The notes: a model not told the origin generated them from the sequence alone. Shown: positions 1-12,297, counted from the stretch's first letter. The stretch: 64,000 nucleotides of DNA from SXTU01 sp964496695 (GCA_964496695.1 CAZCBE010000016.1:1-64000), one strand, 5' to 3'. Program-made: numbers and translations.

Positions 1-49
1 GCAACCTTACCTTCGACCGGACCTTGCGACAACTTAAACAGAAAGCGCT

Positions 50-829
50 CTAACTCTTGGACCCTGAACTTGAAGTCTTCCGGTTAAACGCCACCGCATC
101 CTCATACCGCACACCCGTGCCACCAAAGATATCCAGCGCCGAGCCGATGGTCAGATGCACCCGCCCGCGCCCGGCCCAGGTGACTTCCTCCAGATCCGTC
201 ATCGCCCGCGCCCCGCCCGCATATGTCACCGGGATCGGCGACCAATGGGCCAGTTTCTCCACCAGCCTCAGGTCCACGCCCTGGCACAGGCCCTCCACAT
301 CCACGGCGTGCACGAGGAACTCCGCGCAATGCACCGCCAGCCGCGTCAGCGCGTCCTCGCTGACCGTGAACTCGGTGAACTTCTGCCAGCGGTCCGTCAC
401 CACCCAATACTCGCCATCGCGCTGGCGGCAGCTCAAATCGAGCACCAGCCGCTCCTTGCCAATCGCCTTCACCAGCGCGCGGACGCGGTCGAAATCGAGC
501 TGCCCATCCCGAAAGACCCAGGACGTGACGATGACGTGCGATGCCCCCGCATCCAACCAGCCGCGCGCGTTGTCGAGGTTCACGCCCCCGCCAAGGTGAA
601 GTCCGCCGGGGAACGCCGCGAGCGCCTCACGGGCCGCCGTCTCATTGCCCGCGCCAAGCTGAATGACATGCCCGCCCATCAGCCCATCGCGCCGATACAG
701 TTCGGCGAACCATGACGCGGGCCGTTCGCTCACGAAGTTGGTGCGCAGCCCGGCCCCGCTGTCTTGCAGCGAGCCGCCGACGATTTGCTTCACCTTGCCT
801 TCGTGCAGGTCAATGCAGGGACGGAACAC
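50..829 (-). CDS. hisA: Eukaryote-type HisA (ProFAR isomerase)
   Basis: Isomerises ProFAR to PRFAR in histidine biosynthesis, in the cytosol, as a (beta/alpha)8 barrel. The sequence follows the yeast His6 pattern rather than ordinary bacterial HisA: CIDLHEGKVKQIVGG at the N-terminus, VIVTSWVF, DLSCR, HAVDVEGLCQG, VTYAGGA and GSALDIFGG near the C-terminus. The catalytic Asp of CIDLH and the Asp of HAVDVEG are present. The frame stays open upstream to 937, but that part is encoded by an intergenic repeat, so I place the start at GTG 829, directly before FRPCIDLH. No strong Shine-Dalgarno site is visible. The stop is TAG at 50-52. It is divergent from mfd. No other his gene is in the window. Confidence 0.9.
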   Translation of the reverse strand: MFRPCIDLHEGKVKQIVGGSLQDSGAGLRTNFVSERPASWFAELYRRDGLMGGHVIQLGAGNETAAREALAAFPGGLHLGGGVNLDNARGWLDAGASHVIVTSWVFRDGQLDFDRVRALVKAIGKERLVLDLSCRQRDGEYWVVTDRWQKFTEFTVSEDALTRLAVHCAEFLVHAVDVEGLCQGVDLRLVEKLAHWSPIPVTYAGGARAMTDLEEVTWAGRGRVHLTIGSALDIFGGTGVRYEDAVAFNRKTSSSGSKS

Positions 830-882
830 GCGGGAAGTTTTCAGCGGGGCAGGGCGGGTGTCGAGTGTGCAATCGCGGGGGG

Positions 883-1041
883 AAAATCCAAATTCCAAGC
901 TCCAAAATCCAAAGAAGCTCCAAGTTTCAAATTCCAATCTGCCAGGCGTCCGGGAAGCTCACCTACCTGATCGAACGGCAAGCCACTTGAAGCTTGGAGT
1001 TTGGAACTTCTTTGGAATTTGGGATTTGAAACTTGGAATTT
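883..1041. repeat. Inverted word-array element between hisA and mfd
   Basis: Two arms built from short degenerate words of the type TCCAAATTCCAAGCTCC (883-938) and the inverted form TTGGAATTTGGGATTTG (about 989-1041), around a spacer of about 50 nt. It is AT-rich against a GC-rich background. It fills most of the divergent hisA/mfd intergenic region and reads into the hisA frame upstream of its likely start. Confidence 0.8.
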
Positions 1042-1105
1042 AACCACCCCTTGACGCTTTCACCGCGCGAATGCCAGCCTGCGGTTGAAACGGGCTTCGG
1101 CCCGC

Positions 1106-5209
<4,104 letters not shown>

Positions 5210-5217
5210 CTCCGTGG

Positions 5218-5310
5218 CGCGCGGCCTTCAGGCCGCTTCACCGTTCGAATGCCGAAGCACTTCCGATCACACCGGAACGCGCCAGCCTGAAGCGGCGTGA
5301 ACGCCGCGCG
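5218..5310. repeat. GCGGCCTTCAGGCCGC palindrome after mfd
   Basis: Two-hairpin element starting 9 nt after the mfd stop. Its first hairpin is identical over more than 20 nt to the copy inside mfd at 1907. The second half is CTGAAGCGGCGTGAACGCCGC. There is no T-tract, so it is not a classical terminator, but it would form a 3' hairpin on the mfd transcript. Confidence 0.8.
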
Positions 5311-5314
5311 CCGT

Positions 5315-5776
5315 TCACGCCAACGGCAAGGCGGGCGGCCTTGCCCGTGCGCCCGACTTCAACTGTCCCTCGTTTTGGGTGTAATGACGGAGGGCCTGTT
5401 CCACGGTGACCTGCGGGGTGTAGAGCAGCCAGGGGGTGAGCTGTTCCGGGTTGGCCATCAGAAACTCGAAGGCCTTCGGCGCATACGGCAGCAGCCACGG
5501 TTCCGCCATCCGCGCGGCGAGCTGGCGGTGCTCCTCGATGGCGTGCAGGCAGACCACCACCGCCGCCGGCCCATGCCAGACCGCGCCCGCATCACTGACG
5601 ACCGTCAGTTCGCGTGGGTGAAGATATGGCCGAATCTCCGGGAAGCGTGTCGCCACTTCCGGCGATTGCTGCGCAAGCGGGACGAACTGCACCAAAGCCC
5701 CCTGCGTGGCCAGCCAGTCGCGGCTCCGACGGCAGAAGGCGCACTCAGCGTCGTAAAGGATATGGAGAGTCTTCAT
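5315..5776 (-). CDS. Thiol-disulfide oxidoreductase DCC family protein (DUF393)
   Basis: 153 aa. The N-terminus LHILYDAECAFCRRSRDWL carries the family's D-x-x-C-x-x-C motif on a thioredoxin-like first strand, followed by the expected hydrophobic LTVVSDAGAVWHGPAAVVVCL segment. Family members are small presumed redox proteins with no settled substrate. It starts at ATG 5776 and lies 45 nt downstream of a small membrane protein gene on the same strand, so the two are probably cotranscribed. The linking spacer contains a GC hairpin (GCCCGGCGCGGG and its complement). The C-terminus ends against the palindrome that follows mfd. Confidence 0.85.
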   Translation of the reverse strand: MKTLHILYDAECAFCRRSRDWLATQGALVQFVPLAQQSPEVATRFPEIRPYLHPRELTVVSDAGAVWHGPAAVVVCLHAIEEHRQLAARMAEPWLLPYAPKAFEFLMANPEQLTPWLLYTPQVTVEQALRHYTQNEGQLKSGARARPPALPLA

Positions 5777-5821
5777 GGCAGGAGGCCCGGCGCGGTCAGC
5801 CCGCGCCGGGCGGCAGGAGGT

Positions 5822-6253
5822 TCAAGGATTGAGCGCGTGCAGGTGGCCCGCGGGCGGGACCGGCGGCGGAACCTTGTGCAGCAGCGCCCGGCGGCGCATC
5901 CGCGTGAAGACGAGCAGGTTGAAGAAGTGCATCACGCCCAGGACCATGAGCACCATGCCGATCTTGGTGCTGAAGGTCTCGATGGCTTCACGCGCGTTGG
6001 CGATCTCCACGCCGTATTTCAGGGCGAGGGTCACGTAGCCGATGTTCATCAGGTAGAAGCCCACGACGAGCAGGTGGTTCACCGAGTCGGCCAGCGGCTC
6101 GTTTCCGCCAAAGCTGTCCACCAGGAAGATGCGGCCGTTCTTGTGCAGGGTCTTCGCCACCCACACGGTGAGCGCCACGCTCGCCAGCAGGTAAACGATG
6201 CAGGTCCAGACGATGAGGTTCATGGCAGCCGGGGTTGGGTCAGCGGGGTTCAT
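5822..6253 (-). CDS. Small integral membrane protein of unknown function
   Basis: 143 aa with about three hydrophobic segments: LIVWTCIVYLLASVALTVWV (12-31), LLVVGFYLMNIGYVTLALKY (about 61-80) and a third around 98-116 (MVLMVLGVMHFFNLLVF). The linker before the second contains DSFGGNEPLADSVN and the tail is Pro/Arg-rich. I do not recognise a named family. The start ATG 6253 has AAAGG six nt upstream; ATG 6223 (MNLIVW) is an alternative. It precedes the DCC-family gene and lies downstream of an AT-rich region with a 21-nt imperfect palindrome that may be its operator. Confidence 0.8.
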   Translation of the reverse strand: MNPADPTPAAMNLIVWTCIVYLLASVALTVWVAKTLHKNGRIFLVDSFGGNEPLADSVNHLLVVGFYLMNIGYVTLALKYGVEIANAREAIETFSTKIGMVLMVLGVMHFFNLLVFTRMRRRALLHKVPPPVPPAGHLHALNP

Positions 6254-6290
6254 AGGAGGCCTTTCTCAATTTCAGTATCTGTAATTTCTG

Positions 6291-6311
6291 TTACTACTGA
6301 AATAGCAGTAA
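6291..6311 (-). promoter_or_regulatory. Candidate operator upstream of the membrane-protein/DCC pair
   Basis: Read on the minus strand, TTACTGCTATTTCAGTAGTAA (one base over 20; arms TTACT-CT / AG-AGTAA) is an imperfect palindrome centred about 48 nt upstream of the ATG. A related half-site, GATACTGAAAT, lies just downstream (6268-6280 region). The tract is clearly AT-richer than its surroundings. The binding protein is unknown; the assignment is inference. Confidence 0.4.
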
Positions 6312-6435
6312 CTCAGGATTCGGTGGTTAGCAACCGGAATCTTGAGGGGGGAAACCGCCGGCCTAAAGCGTTGCCAGAGTTGGAAGCTCTCTCGGCCGAT
6401 AGCCTTGTCCAACCTGCACGCGCGCGGCTTGGAGC

Positions 6436-6552
6436 CGTCCCCGGTTCGGAGTCCCGCCTTCAGGCGGCGGGGCGTCGAATTTCCAATGGGCTATCCGCGC
6501 AGCGTTTTGGTGCTGCCCACGGTCCGCCGCCTAAAGGCGGGACTCCAAACTT
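6436..6552. repeat. GGAGTCCCGCCTTCAGGCGG palindrome in the 6254-6689 intergenic region
   Basis: Intergenic copy of the element found inside mfd at 2620-2735: identical left hairpin and right arm CCGCCTAAAGGCGGGACTCC. Next to it (about 6589-6620) is a GCCGTGCCGGCGGCTTGCAG hairpin of another family. No gene is evident in 6254-6689. Confidence 0.85.
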
Positions 6553-6689
6553 GGGGCAAGCCGCCCGAGCTTGCGCAGCCCCACGGGCCGTGCCGGCGGC
6601 TTGCAGCCGCCGACCGTTGGCCACAGCAAGACGAGCCAGCTCGGACCAGTCCACGCGCAACCCGGCGCCTCCCAGCCGCCAGCACGGGG

Positions 6690-7862
6690 TTACTTGATCC
6701 CCACGCTGCTCGCGCGTTTGGCGATCTTCCGGCTGGTCAGCACCTTCGTCACCGTGCCTCGCGCCAGGTAGAGCGAGCGGACCTTGTCGAGGATCGCATC
6801 GCGATGGTCATAGAGGCGCTTGAGCTTGCGCGGCTTCACGCGGGTGAGCACGTAGGCGCTCAGGAGCGGCAGGGCGATGGTCGAGTCCGTGTAGCAGACT
6901 ACGGAGTCGGGGAGCTTGTCCGGGTCCACTTTACCCCAGCTCACGGCCTCGGCGGGAGTGGCACCGGAGAGACCGCCGGTGTCCGGCCGGGCATCGGTGA
7001 CCTGCAGGAAGTAGTCGTGACCCTTTTCCTGGATGCCCATGACCTCCTGGATTTGCGGCTCGGTCTGGAGCATGAAGTTCTTCGGGCTGCCGCCGCCGAG
7101 AATCCACACGCTGCTCGTGTGCCCGGTGGACTTCGCGTGATAGACGATGGCCGCAGTCTGGTTCACGTCGCGGTTCACGTCCGGGAGCAGCTTCGAGTCG
7201 CGCAAGGCCATCGCGGCCACGTTCATGCCGATGCTGGAATCGCCCGGGCTGCTGGTGAAGATCGGGATGCCGCACTCGTAGGCGGTGGCCAGGACGGAAG
7301 AATCCTTCAGCCCCAGCTTCTTGCCGCGCGCGGCGACGTATTTGCCCAGAAGGTAATGGAATTCATCCGTGCCCATGGGCCGCTGAAACTCGGGCCCCTG
7401 GATGACCTCGCGCACGAAGGCATCGGTATCCAGCAGCACGTTGTAGTCAAAGAGCACGTCATAGATGCGGATGACACCCTCCTGGTGCAGCTCGACGTCG
7501 TCGAGGAACGGCGAGCCGCTGTGCAGCTTCATGTCCAGGCCGAAATGCAGGTCGTGATAGAGGTTCGCGCCGGTGGAGACGATCCAGTCCACGAAGCCGG
7601 CCTTCATCAGTGGGATGAGGCAGGACTTGCCCAGGCCGGCGGGGGTGAGCGCGCCGGTGAGGCTCATGCCGATGAACCCGTCCGCCGGCAGCATCTTCTT
7701 CGCGAGGAGCTGGCTGGCCTCGCGCAGCCGCCCGCCGTTGTAGGCGAGCATGACCTGGTCAATCAGGTCGGCGGCGGAGATGTCCTTGCCCACGCCGAGG
7801 GGATTGAGGCGCGGATAGTTGGCGAACTTCTTGGATACTTTGGGCCCGGATTTTTTGCTCAT
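6690..7862 (-). CDS. Deoxyhypusine synthase-family protein
   Basis: 390 aa, related to the NAD-dependent aminobutyltransferases that use spermidine as donor. Visible motifs are DWIVSTGANLYHDLH, SSPGDSSIGMN, ILGGGSPKNF (NAD-site region), the aspartate-rich QVTDARPDTGGLSGA, and EAVSWGKV, whose lysine (about K311) aligns with the catalytic lysine of deoxyhypusine synthase. Bacteria lack eIF5A, so the substrate is probably another amine acceptor, as in bacterial homospermidine-synthase-like homologues; this is inference. The start is ATG 7862 (MSKKSGPKV); the open frame runs upstream to 8375 through non-homologous sequence that overlaps the divergent LysM gene. It appears to be transcribed alone. 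Confidence 0.88.
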   Translation of the reverse strand: MSKKSGPKVSKKFANYPRLNPLGVGKDISAADLIDQVMLAYNGGRLREASQLLAKKMLPADGFIGMSLTGALTPAGLGKSCLIPLMKAGFVDWIVSTGANLYHDLHFGLDMKLHSGSPFLDDVELHQEGVIRIYDVLFDYNVLLDTDAFVREVIQGPEFQRPMGTDEFHYLLGKYVAARGKKLGLKDSSVLATAYECGIPIFTSSPGDSSIGMNVAAMALRDSKLLPDVNRDVNQTAAIVYHAKSTGHTSSVWILGGGSPKNFMLQTEPQIQEVMGIQEKGHDYFLQVTDARPDTGGLSGATPAEAVSWGKVDPDKLPDSVVCYTDSTIALPLLSAYVLTRVKPRKLKRLYDHRDAILDKVRSLYLARGTVTKVLTSRKIAKRASSVGIK

Positions 7863-7924
7863 AACGCGCGGCGAGTGTTGCGGAAGGAACCGCAAAGGCA
7901 AGTGGAGTTTGTGCAACATCCTTC

Positions 7925-7975
7925 CGTGGAGCGCGGCTGTGTCCCGCTTGGCGCGGGGCCAGCCGCAGCAATGCC
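7925..7975. repeat. GGAGCGCGGCTGTGTCCCGC palindrome
   Basis: GGAGCGCGGCTGTGTCCCGC followed by an inverted GCGGGGCCAGCCGC, in the divergent region between the deoxyhypusine-synthase-like gene and the LysM gene. A related copy (GAGCGCGGCTGGGTCCCGCT ... AAGCCGCAGCAAG) is at 42815-42870. It could affect either promoter. Confidence 0.65.
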
Positions 7976-8120
7976 CGAGTGGCATAGGAACTTCGCAACA
8001 CATTGGGCCTGGCGCAGCGGCTGCGGCTGGTCTCCGCGACACAGGCGCGCTCCGGCGCGTGTTCGCAGGCGCTTCCTTCGCCGCTTGCCCCGGCGGGCGG
8101 CGGTTGCCTATGGTTGCCGC

Positions 8121-8795
8121 ATGAAACGGATTCTGTTCGTTGCGGTCATGGCGGTGTGGCTCTCTTCGCCGGCGATTGCGCCTGCCCAAAACCAGATCGG
8201 CGACGCGGTGCGGCAGGAACTGGAAGACCGCCTCCGCCGCGTCGAGCGCGATCTTGAATCCGTCAAGGAAACCAACGAGGTGCTCCGCAAGAAGCTCGCC
8301 GACCTGCAACGGAACGCCGCCCTGGTCGAAGAGGCCGCCGCCAAGGCGGCCGTTTCGGCCAATAACGTTCTCCAAACTGCGGCAAGCAAAGTCGAGTTAG
8401 GCCAACTCCGAGACGCGCTCAAGGAAAGCGAACGCCGGCGCATCGAGGACCAGAAGAAACTGACGGAGATGCTGGAGCGCTTGCAGAAGGAACTGGCCGC
8501 CACGCCGCCTTCGATCATCGTGCCCGCTTCAGCCCATCCGCCCAGGTCCAAGTCCGATTCCTCCGGCAGCAAGACCGCGCCAGTGCCGTCCGGCGTGCCG
8601 GACACTGGCGTTTATCACGTCGTGGAGAAGAACCAGACCGCGCTCGAAATTCTCAAGGCCTACAACGACGACCTGAAGGCGAAGGGCAAGCCCGGCAAGA
8701 TCACGCTCAAGCAGCTCGAAGCCGCCAACCCGACTGCGAACATGGACAAGCTGCGCACCGGCCAGAAGCTGTTCATCCCGATCCCTGAGAAATAG
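8121..8795 (+). CDS. Exported coiled-coil protein with C-terminal LysM-like domain
   Basis: 224 aa. An N-terminal signal peptide (MKRILFVAVMAVWLSSPAIA, cleavage after APAQ likely), then a long charged heptad-rich coiled coil (about 27-140), a Ser/Pro-rich linker, and a C-terminal domain YHVVEKNQTALEIL...LEAANPTANMDKLRTGQKL that matches LysM layout (start with YHVV, end with L..GQKL.IP). LysM domains bind peptidoglycan, so this is probably an envelope-anchored spacer protein. I chose ATG 8121; the open frame extends to 6342 in the other direction through repeats and antisense of the neighbouring gene. It sits 24 nt before a membrane protein gene, probably cotranscribed. Confidence 0.85.
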   Translation: MKRILFVAVMAVWLSSPAIAPAQNQIGDAVRQELEDRLRRVERDLESVKETNEVLRKKLADLQRNAALVEEAAAKAAVSANNVLQTAASKVELGQLRDALKESERRRIEDQKKLTEMLERLQKELAATPPSIIVPASAHPPRSKSDSSGSKTAPVPSGVPDTGVYHVVEKNQTALEILKAYNDDLKAKGKPGKITLKQLEAANPTANMDKLRTGQKLFIPIPEK

Positions 8796-8819
8796 CCGCA
8801 CCGCCCACCCCGCCCCCGC

Positions 8820-9200
8820 ATGAAGTTCATCCGCCGCGCCCACCTGTTTCTGGGCTGCTTCTTCACCCCGCTGCTGCTGTTTTTCATCCTCACCGGGTGG
8901 TATCAGACGGTGAACCACAACCGTCTCAAGCATCCCAGCGAGGCCGAGACGCTGTTGCAGAAGTTCCGCGTAGTGCATTCCGATCACATCTATCCGTCGG
9001 AAGACGAATTCGGCAAGCCGTCCTCGCCCAAGTTTTTCCAGGCATTTGTAGTCGTGATGTCCATCGCTGCGACGCTGACCATCGTGCTGGGCCTGGTGCT
9101 GTCCTTCAAGTTGTTCCGGCCCGTCTGGCCCGTCTGGCTCTGCCTCGCACTGGGCGTCCTGCTGCCCATGCTCATGCTGTGGCTCGGGCAGAAGCGGTGA
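8820..9200 (+). CDS. PepSY-like small membrane protein
   Basis: 126 aa. The N-terminal helix RAHLFLGCFFTPLLLFFILTGW resembles the first helix of PepSY-associated TM proteins (a His/Arg start followed by ...LTG). A short extracytoplasmic loop follows (about 26-68) and then two hydrophobic stretches (about 69-87 and 96-120). It lies 24 nt after the LysM gene, suggesting a two-gene envelope unit. The family match rests on one helix only, so the name is tentative; that it is a membrane protein is clear. Confidence 0.7.
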   Translation: MKFIRRAHLFLGCFFTPLLLFFILTGWYQTVNHNRLKHPSEAETLLQKFRVVHSDHIYPSEDEFGKPSSPKFFQAFVVVMSIAATLTIVLGLVLSFKLFRPVWPVWLCLALGVLLPMLMLWLGQKR

Positions 9201-9317
9201 GGTGATGGCCAGCGAAACACGCGAATCAGGCGAAAGGGACATGCTCCGACGGACGGCCTGACCCCAATGCGGAATCACGTTCGATGAAATGGCTGGGGAT
9301 CGAGATGCATTCTGGCT

Positions 9318-9420
9318 CCCTCTCCCTTCCTCAGAGAAGGGGAGAGGGTTGGGGTGAGGGGTGACGTGCGCCGGCGTGGGTGGCCCCACCCCTCATCCCC
9401 TCCTCCGAAGAAGGGAGAAG
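9318..9420. repeat. CCCTCTCCC/GGGGTGAGGGG palindrome in the 9201-9546 gap
   Basis: CTCCCTCTCCCTTCCTC AGAGAAGGGGAGAGGG, then GGGTGAGGGG ... CCCACCCCTCATCCCCTCC, GAAGAAGGGAGAAGG. Same family as the copies inside mfd, the SGNH hydrolase gene and the FtsX gene. No gene is apparent in 9201-9546. Confidence 0.8.
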
Positions 9421-9546
9421 GCGTGCCTCGTGGCGTCTGGCTGTAGTTCCACCGACGGCCTTCGGAAATTGGTTGGAGGGAGTGTAAAGCTCTCCCATTT
9501 TCGCGTCATTTCGCGTGTTTAGCGGGCACTGCTTCGGGTTTCCGCC

Positions 9547-12297
9547 TCAATCCACAAACGCAAACTCGTTCAAGTTGAACAGCACGCGGCAGGCATTCGC
9601 CAGGCCATGCTGCTGCGCAAAGGCGGCGAGGTTCGCCTTCTCCTCCGGTGACGGCGCGCGGGCCAGTGCCTCACGAAAGGCCCGGTCCACCTTGGCGTTC
9701 AGGTCGCCACCGCCTGCCTCCAGCTTGGCAGCGAAGTGCTTGGCCATCGTGACCATCAGGCCGTTGTTCAGCAGCGCGAGGGCCTGCAGGGCGGAGACAC
9801 TTTCGTTCCGCTTGCCCACCTGCATCGAGGGGTCCGCGCAGTCGAGCGTGGTCATGAACGGCTGCGTCTGCGAACGCACCAGGAAGCGATAGACCGAGCG
9901 TCGGTGCGACTTCGGATCCTCGGGGTCGTGCAGGTGATACTCGTAATGCGGCGAGTGCTCCGGCTTCTCGACGATGAAGTCCTGAAACGCCGGCCCGCCC
10001 ATCTTCGGGTCCAGCTTGCCCGCGACGTAAAGCGTGGCGTCGCGGATGGCCTCGGCGTCGAGCTTGCGGCGGTTTTGGTGGGAGAGGAGGCGATTCTCGG
10101 CGTCGAGGGTTGAAGAGTTGAAGGGTTGAAGGGTTGAAGGGGAGGGAAGGCCGCTGACACTCGCCTCTTTAACTTTTCCACTCTTCATCCCTTCAACTTG
10201 GCTGGCCTGGCGATACGTCGCGCTCATCACGATCAGCTTGTGCAGTTTCTTCAGCGATCCGCCGCCATCGCGGAATTCAACGGCCAGCCAGTCCAGCAGC
10301 TCCGGGTGCGTCGGCAGCGCGCCCATGCGGCCGAAGTCGTTCGGTGTCTCCACGAGGCCGCGCCCGAAATGATGCTGCCAGACGCGGTTGACCAGGCTGC
10401 GCCAGGTGAGCGGATTGTCTGGTGACGAGAGCCACCTCGCCAATGCGGCGCGCCGCTCACTCTCGGCGTGCTCTGGCGGGATCACAAACTCACCGGACAG
10501 GCCGGTGAGGTAACCCGGCGCTCCGGCGGCGACTTCGTCCTTCGGCTGCTTCACATCACCCCGGTTGAGAACCTTGATGACGCGCGGCTTGCCGCCGGTC
10601 GGACCCGTGCCGGAGAACGAGCCGCTGCCGTAATGCACCGTGCCGGCATAGACCACGTCGGGCTTTGGAAACTGCTTCAACTCGGCTGCCACCCGCTCCA
10701 AGTCCTTCGCCAGCACGGCCAGGTCAGTCCGGTTCTTGTCGGTCATCGCCTTGGCCAGCAGCGCCTCTCGTTTCGCGCGCAGTTCGGCGAGTTCGCCGGA
10801 GTTGTCAGCCGCCGGGGCGACGTCGTCGGTGAGATTGGTTTTGCGCCAGCGGGGTGGGGCCTCGATGGAGTCGAGCGCGGTCACGGTTGCCTTGAGCGCG
10901 ACGTTGCTGCCCGTAGTGTCGAGAACCTGCAGCTCGGCGAGCGCGAGGATGTAGTCGTTTTGGCGTGGCGCGAGCTTGGTGGCCGTGACGCGCACGAAGC
11001 GTGCGGTCGCTCCGGTGCTCTTGAAGGTCTGTGGTGCAATGCCGGGATTGGCGAAGTCCACGGCCGTCTTGTCCACCACGCTCACCACGCCTGACTTGAA
11101 CTGTGCGTCATCGCTGGCCTCCACCTTGAACCGCGCGGGGAAGCCAAAGCCCGCGCCGATCTTGTTGAAGTCATCGTAGCACGGGCGCAGCACAACGCGG
11201 TCAATCACCACGCTGCGGCCCAGGTCCACCTGCACCCACTTCGTTGCTTCCTGCGCGGGGGAAATGCCGCTGTGGTAGCCATACTCGGGCCGCAGGCCGC
11301 CCTTCGCCTTGCTCACGGCCTCGATACGCTTGTCGAGTTCTGTCAGCTCCTTGCCGGCGGCGTTCTTGGCATGAAACTCGATGGCGTTCTTCTTGTCCGT
11401 GAGCAAGCGCTGCTGGTGCTCCAGCTCCGCGAAGCGCTGCGTCAGCTTCGCGTCGGCGAAATACTTTTTATCCGCCCGGTCCAGCGCGGCGAAGACGGCG
11501 TGGAGCCGGTAGTAATCGCGCTGCGGAATGGGGTCGAACTTGTGGTCATGGCACTGGGCGCAGCCGACGGTGAGGCTGTTGAAGGTCTGCATCGTGTTCG
11601 CGACCATGTCATCGCGGTCGAGATGCCGGGCGATCTTGCCGTCAATCTTGCTCTCCGGCACCTCCGCGTGGCCGATGAAGTCCCACGGTCCCGCCGCGAT
11701 GAAGCCCAGCGCCTCGATGCCGTCGCGCGTGCCGGGGAAGAGCACGTCGCCAGCGAGCTGCTCCTGGATGAAGTGCGCATAAGACCGGTCTTCGTTGAAC
11801 GCGCGGATCACATAGTCACGGTAAGGCCAGGCGTTCGGGCGCGGCTTGTCCTTGTCATAGCCATGCGTGTCGCCGTAGTGGACCACGTCGAGCCAGTGGC
11901 GCGCCCAGCGCTCGCCGTAGTGCGGCGAGGCGAGGAGCCGGTCCACAAGATTGCCGATTGCCGATTGCCGATCGCCGAGGGAGCAGGCGCGCTCGAACTC
12001 TGCCACTTCCTCCGGCTTCGGCGGCAGTCCGAGCAGGTCAAAGTAAAGCCGCCGAATCAGCACGCGCGGTTCCGCTTCCGGCGACTGCGACAGATTGTTC
12101 CCGGATAACTTCGCCACGATGAACGCATCCACCGGACTTTGAACCTTGAACTTTGAACCTTGAACTGGCGGCACGAGCGGTCGCATCAGTGGTTTAAGCG
12201 ACCACCAGTCGGTGGAACTGGCCTTGGTGGGCTGCTCCGCCGCGCCGCAGGTGACCGCCAGCGCCAGGCAGGCGACAAGTAGAGTCGGGGTTTTCAT
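9547..12297 (-). CDS. DUF1549/DUF1553 cytochrome-like protein (PSCyt2-PSD1)
   Basis: 916 aa exported protein of the planctomycete/verrucomicrobial type. In order: signal peptide (MKTPTLLVACLALAVTCGAA), DUF1549 (LIRRLYFDLLGLPP; HYGERWARHWLDVVHYGDT), a haem-type C246-x-x-C249-H250, a discoidin-like beta domain (about 345-475, PARFKVEASDDAQF), then DUF1553 (WLSSPDNPLTWRSLVNRVWQHHFGRGLV; RLSHQNRRKLDAEAIRD). The exact reaction is unknown; such genes pair with DUF1501 genes and often lie near sugar enzymes. It is the last gene of the operon, 17 nt after the SGNH gene. Three regions are word arrays in frame (10104-10200, 11949-11978, 12131-12170). Confidence 0.92.
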   Translation of the reverse strand: MKTPTLLVACLALAVTCGAAEQPTKASSTDWWSLKPLMRPLVPPVQGSKFKVQSPVDAFIVAKLSGNNLSQSPEAEPRVLIRRLYFDLLGLPPKPEEVAEFERACSLGDRQSAIGNLVDRLLASPHYGERWARHWLDVVHYGDTHGYDKDKPRPNAWPYRDYVIRAFNEDRSYAHFIQEQLAGDVLFPGTRDGIEALGFIAAGPWDFIGHAEVPESKIDGKIARHLDRDDMVANTMQTFNSLTVGCAQCHDHKFDPIPQRDYYRLHAVFAALDRADKKYFADAKLTQRFAELEHQQRLLTDKKNAIEFHAKNAAGKELTELDKRIEAVSKAKGGLRPEYGYHSGISPAQEATKWVQVDLGRSVVIDRVVLRPCYDDFNKIGAGFGFPARFKVEASDDAQFKSGVVSVVDKTAVDFANPGIAPQTFKSTGATARFVRVTATKLAPRQNDYILALAELQVLDTTGSNVALKATVTALDSIEAPPRWRKTNLTDDVAPAADNSGELAELRAKREALLAKAMTDKNRTDLAVLAKDLERVAAELKQFPKPDVVYAGTVHYGSGSFSGTGPTGGKPRVIKVLNRGDVKQPKDEVAAGAPGYLTGLSGEFVIPPEHAESERRAALARWLSSPDNPLTWRSLVNRVWQHHFGRGLVETPNDFGRMGALPTHPELLDWLAVEFRDGGGSLKKLHKLIVMSATYRQASQVEGMKSGKVKEASVSGLPSPSTLQPFNSSTLDAENRLLSHQNRRKLDAEAIRDATLYVAGKLDPKMGGPAFQDFIVEKPEHSPHYEYHLHDPEDPKSHRRSVYRFLVRSQTQPFMTTLDCADPSMQVGKRNESVSALQALALLNNGLMVTMAKHFAAKLEAGGGDLNAKVDRAFREALARAPSPEEKANLAAFAQQHGLANACRVLFNLNEFAFVD
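10104..10200. repeat. GGTTGAAG word array inside the DUF1549/1553 gene
   Basis: GGTTGAAG/AGTTGAAG 8-nt words (10104-10141) and, after a spacer, the inverted CTTTAAC...CACTCTTCATCCCTTCAAC. Encodes about residues 700-732 (STLQPFNSSTLDAEN on the minus strand). The same word family forms the intergenic element at 44249-44349. Confidence 0.85.
11949..11978. repeat. GATTGCC word array inside the DUF1549/1553 gene
   Basis: Tandem ATTGCCG units (period 7), the complement of the CGGCAAT word in mfd at 1495. Encodes GDRQSAIGN at about residues 107-116, next to the DUF1549 motif HYGERWARHW. Confidence 0.85.
12131..12170. repeat. TTGAACCT word array inside the DUF1549/1553 gene
   Basis: CTTTGAACCTTGAACTTTGA then ACCTTGAACTGG, period about 8. 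Encodes VQGSKFKVQSP just after the signal peptide (about residues 43-56), right before the conserved VDAFI start of DUF1549. Confidence 0.85.

Noticed and set aside
5218..5310. Intrinsic terminator after mfd
   Set aside because: Strong hairpin but no following T-run, and it belongs to a dispersed repeat family that also occurs inside genes.
6342..8120. Plus-strand extension of the LysM protein by about 590 residues
   Set aside because: This part overlaps the deoxyhypusine-synthase-like gene in antisense and includes palindromes; the signal peptide starts at ATG 8121.
7863..8375. N-terminal extension of the deoxyhypusine-synthase-like protein
   Set aside because: The extension overlaps the LysM gene and the divergent promoter region; family homology starts just after ATG 7862.
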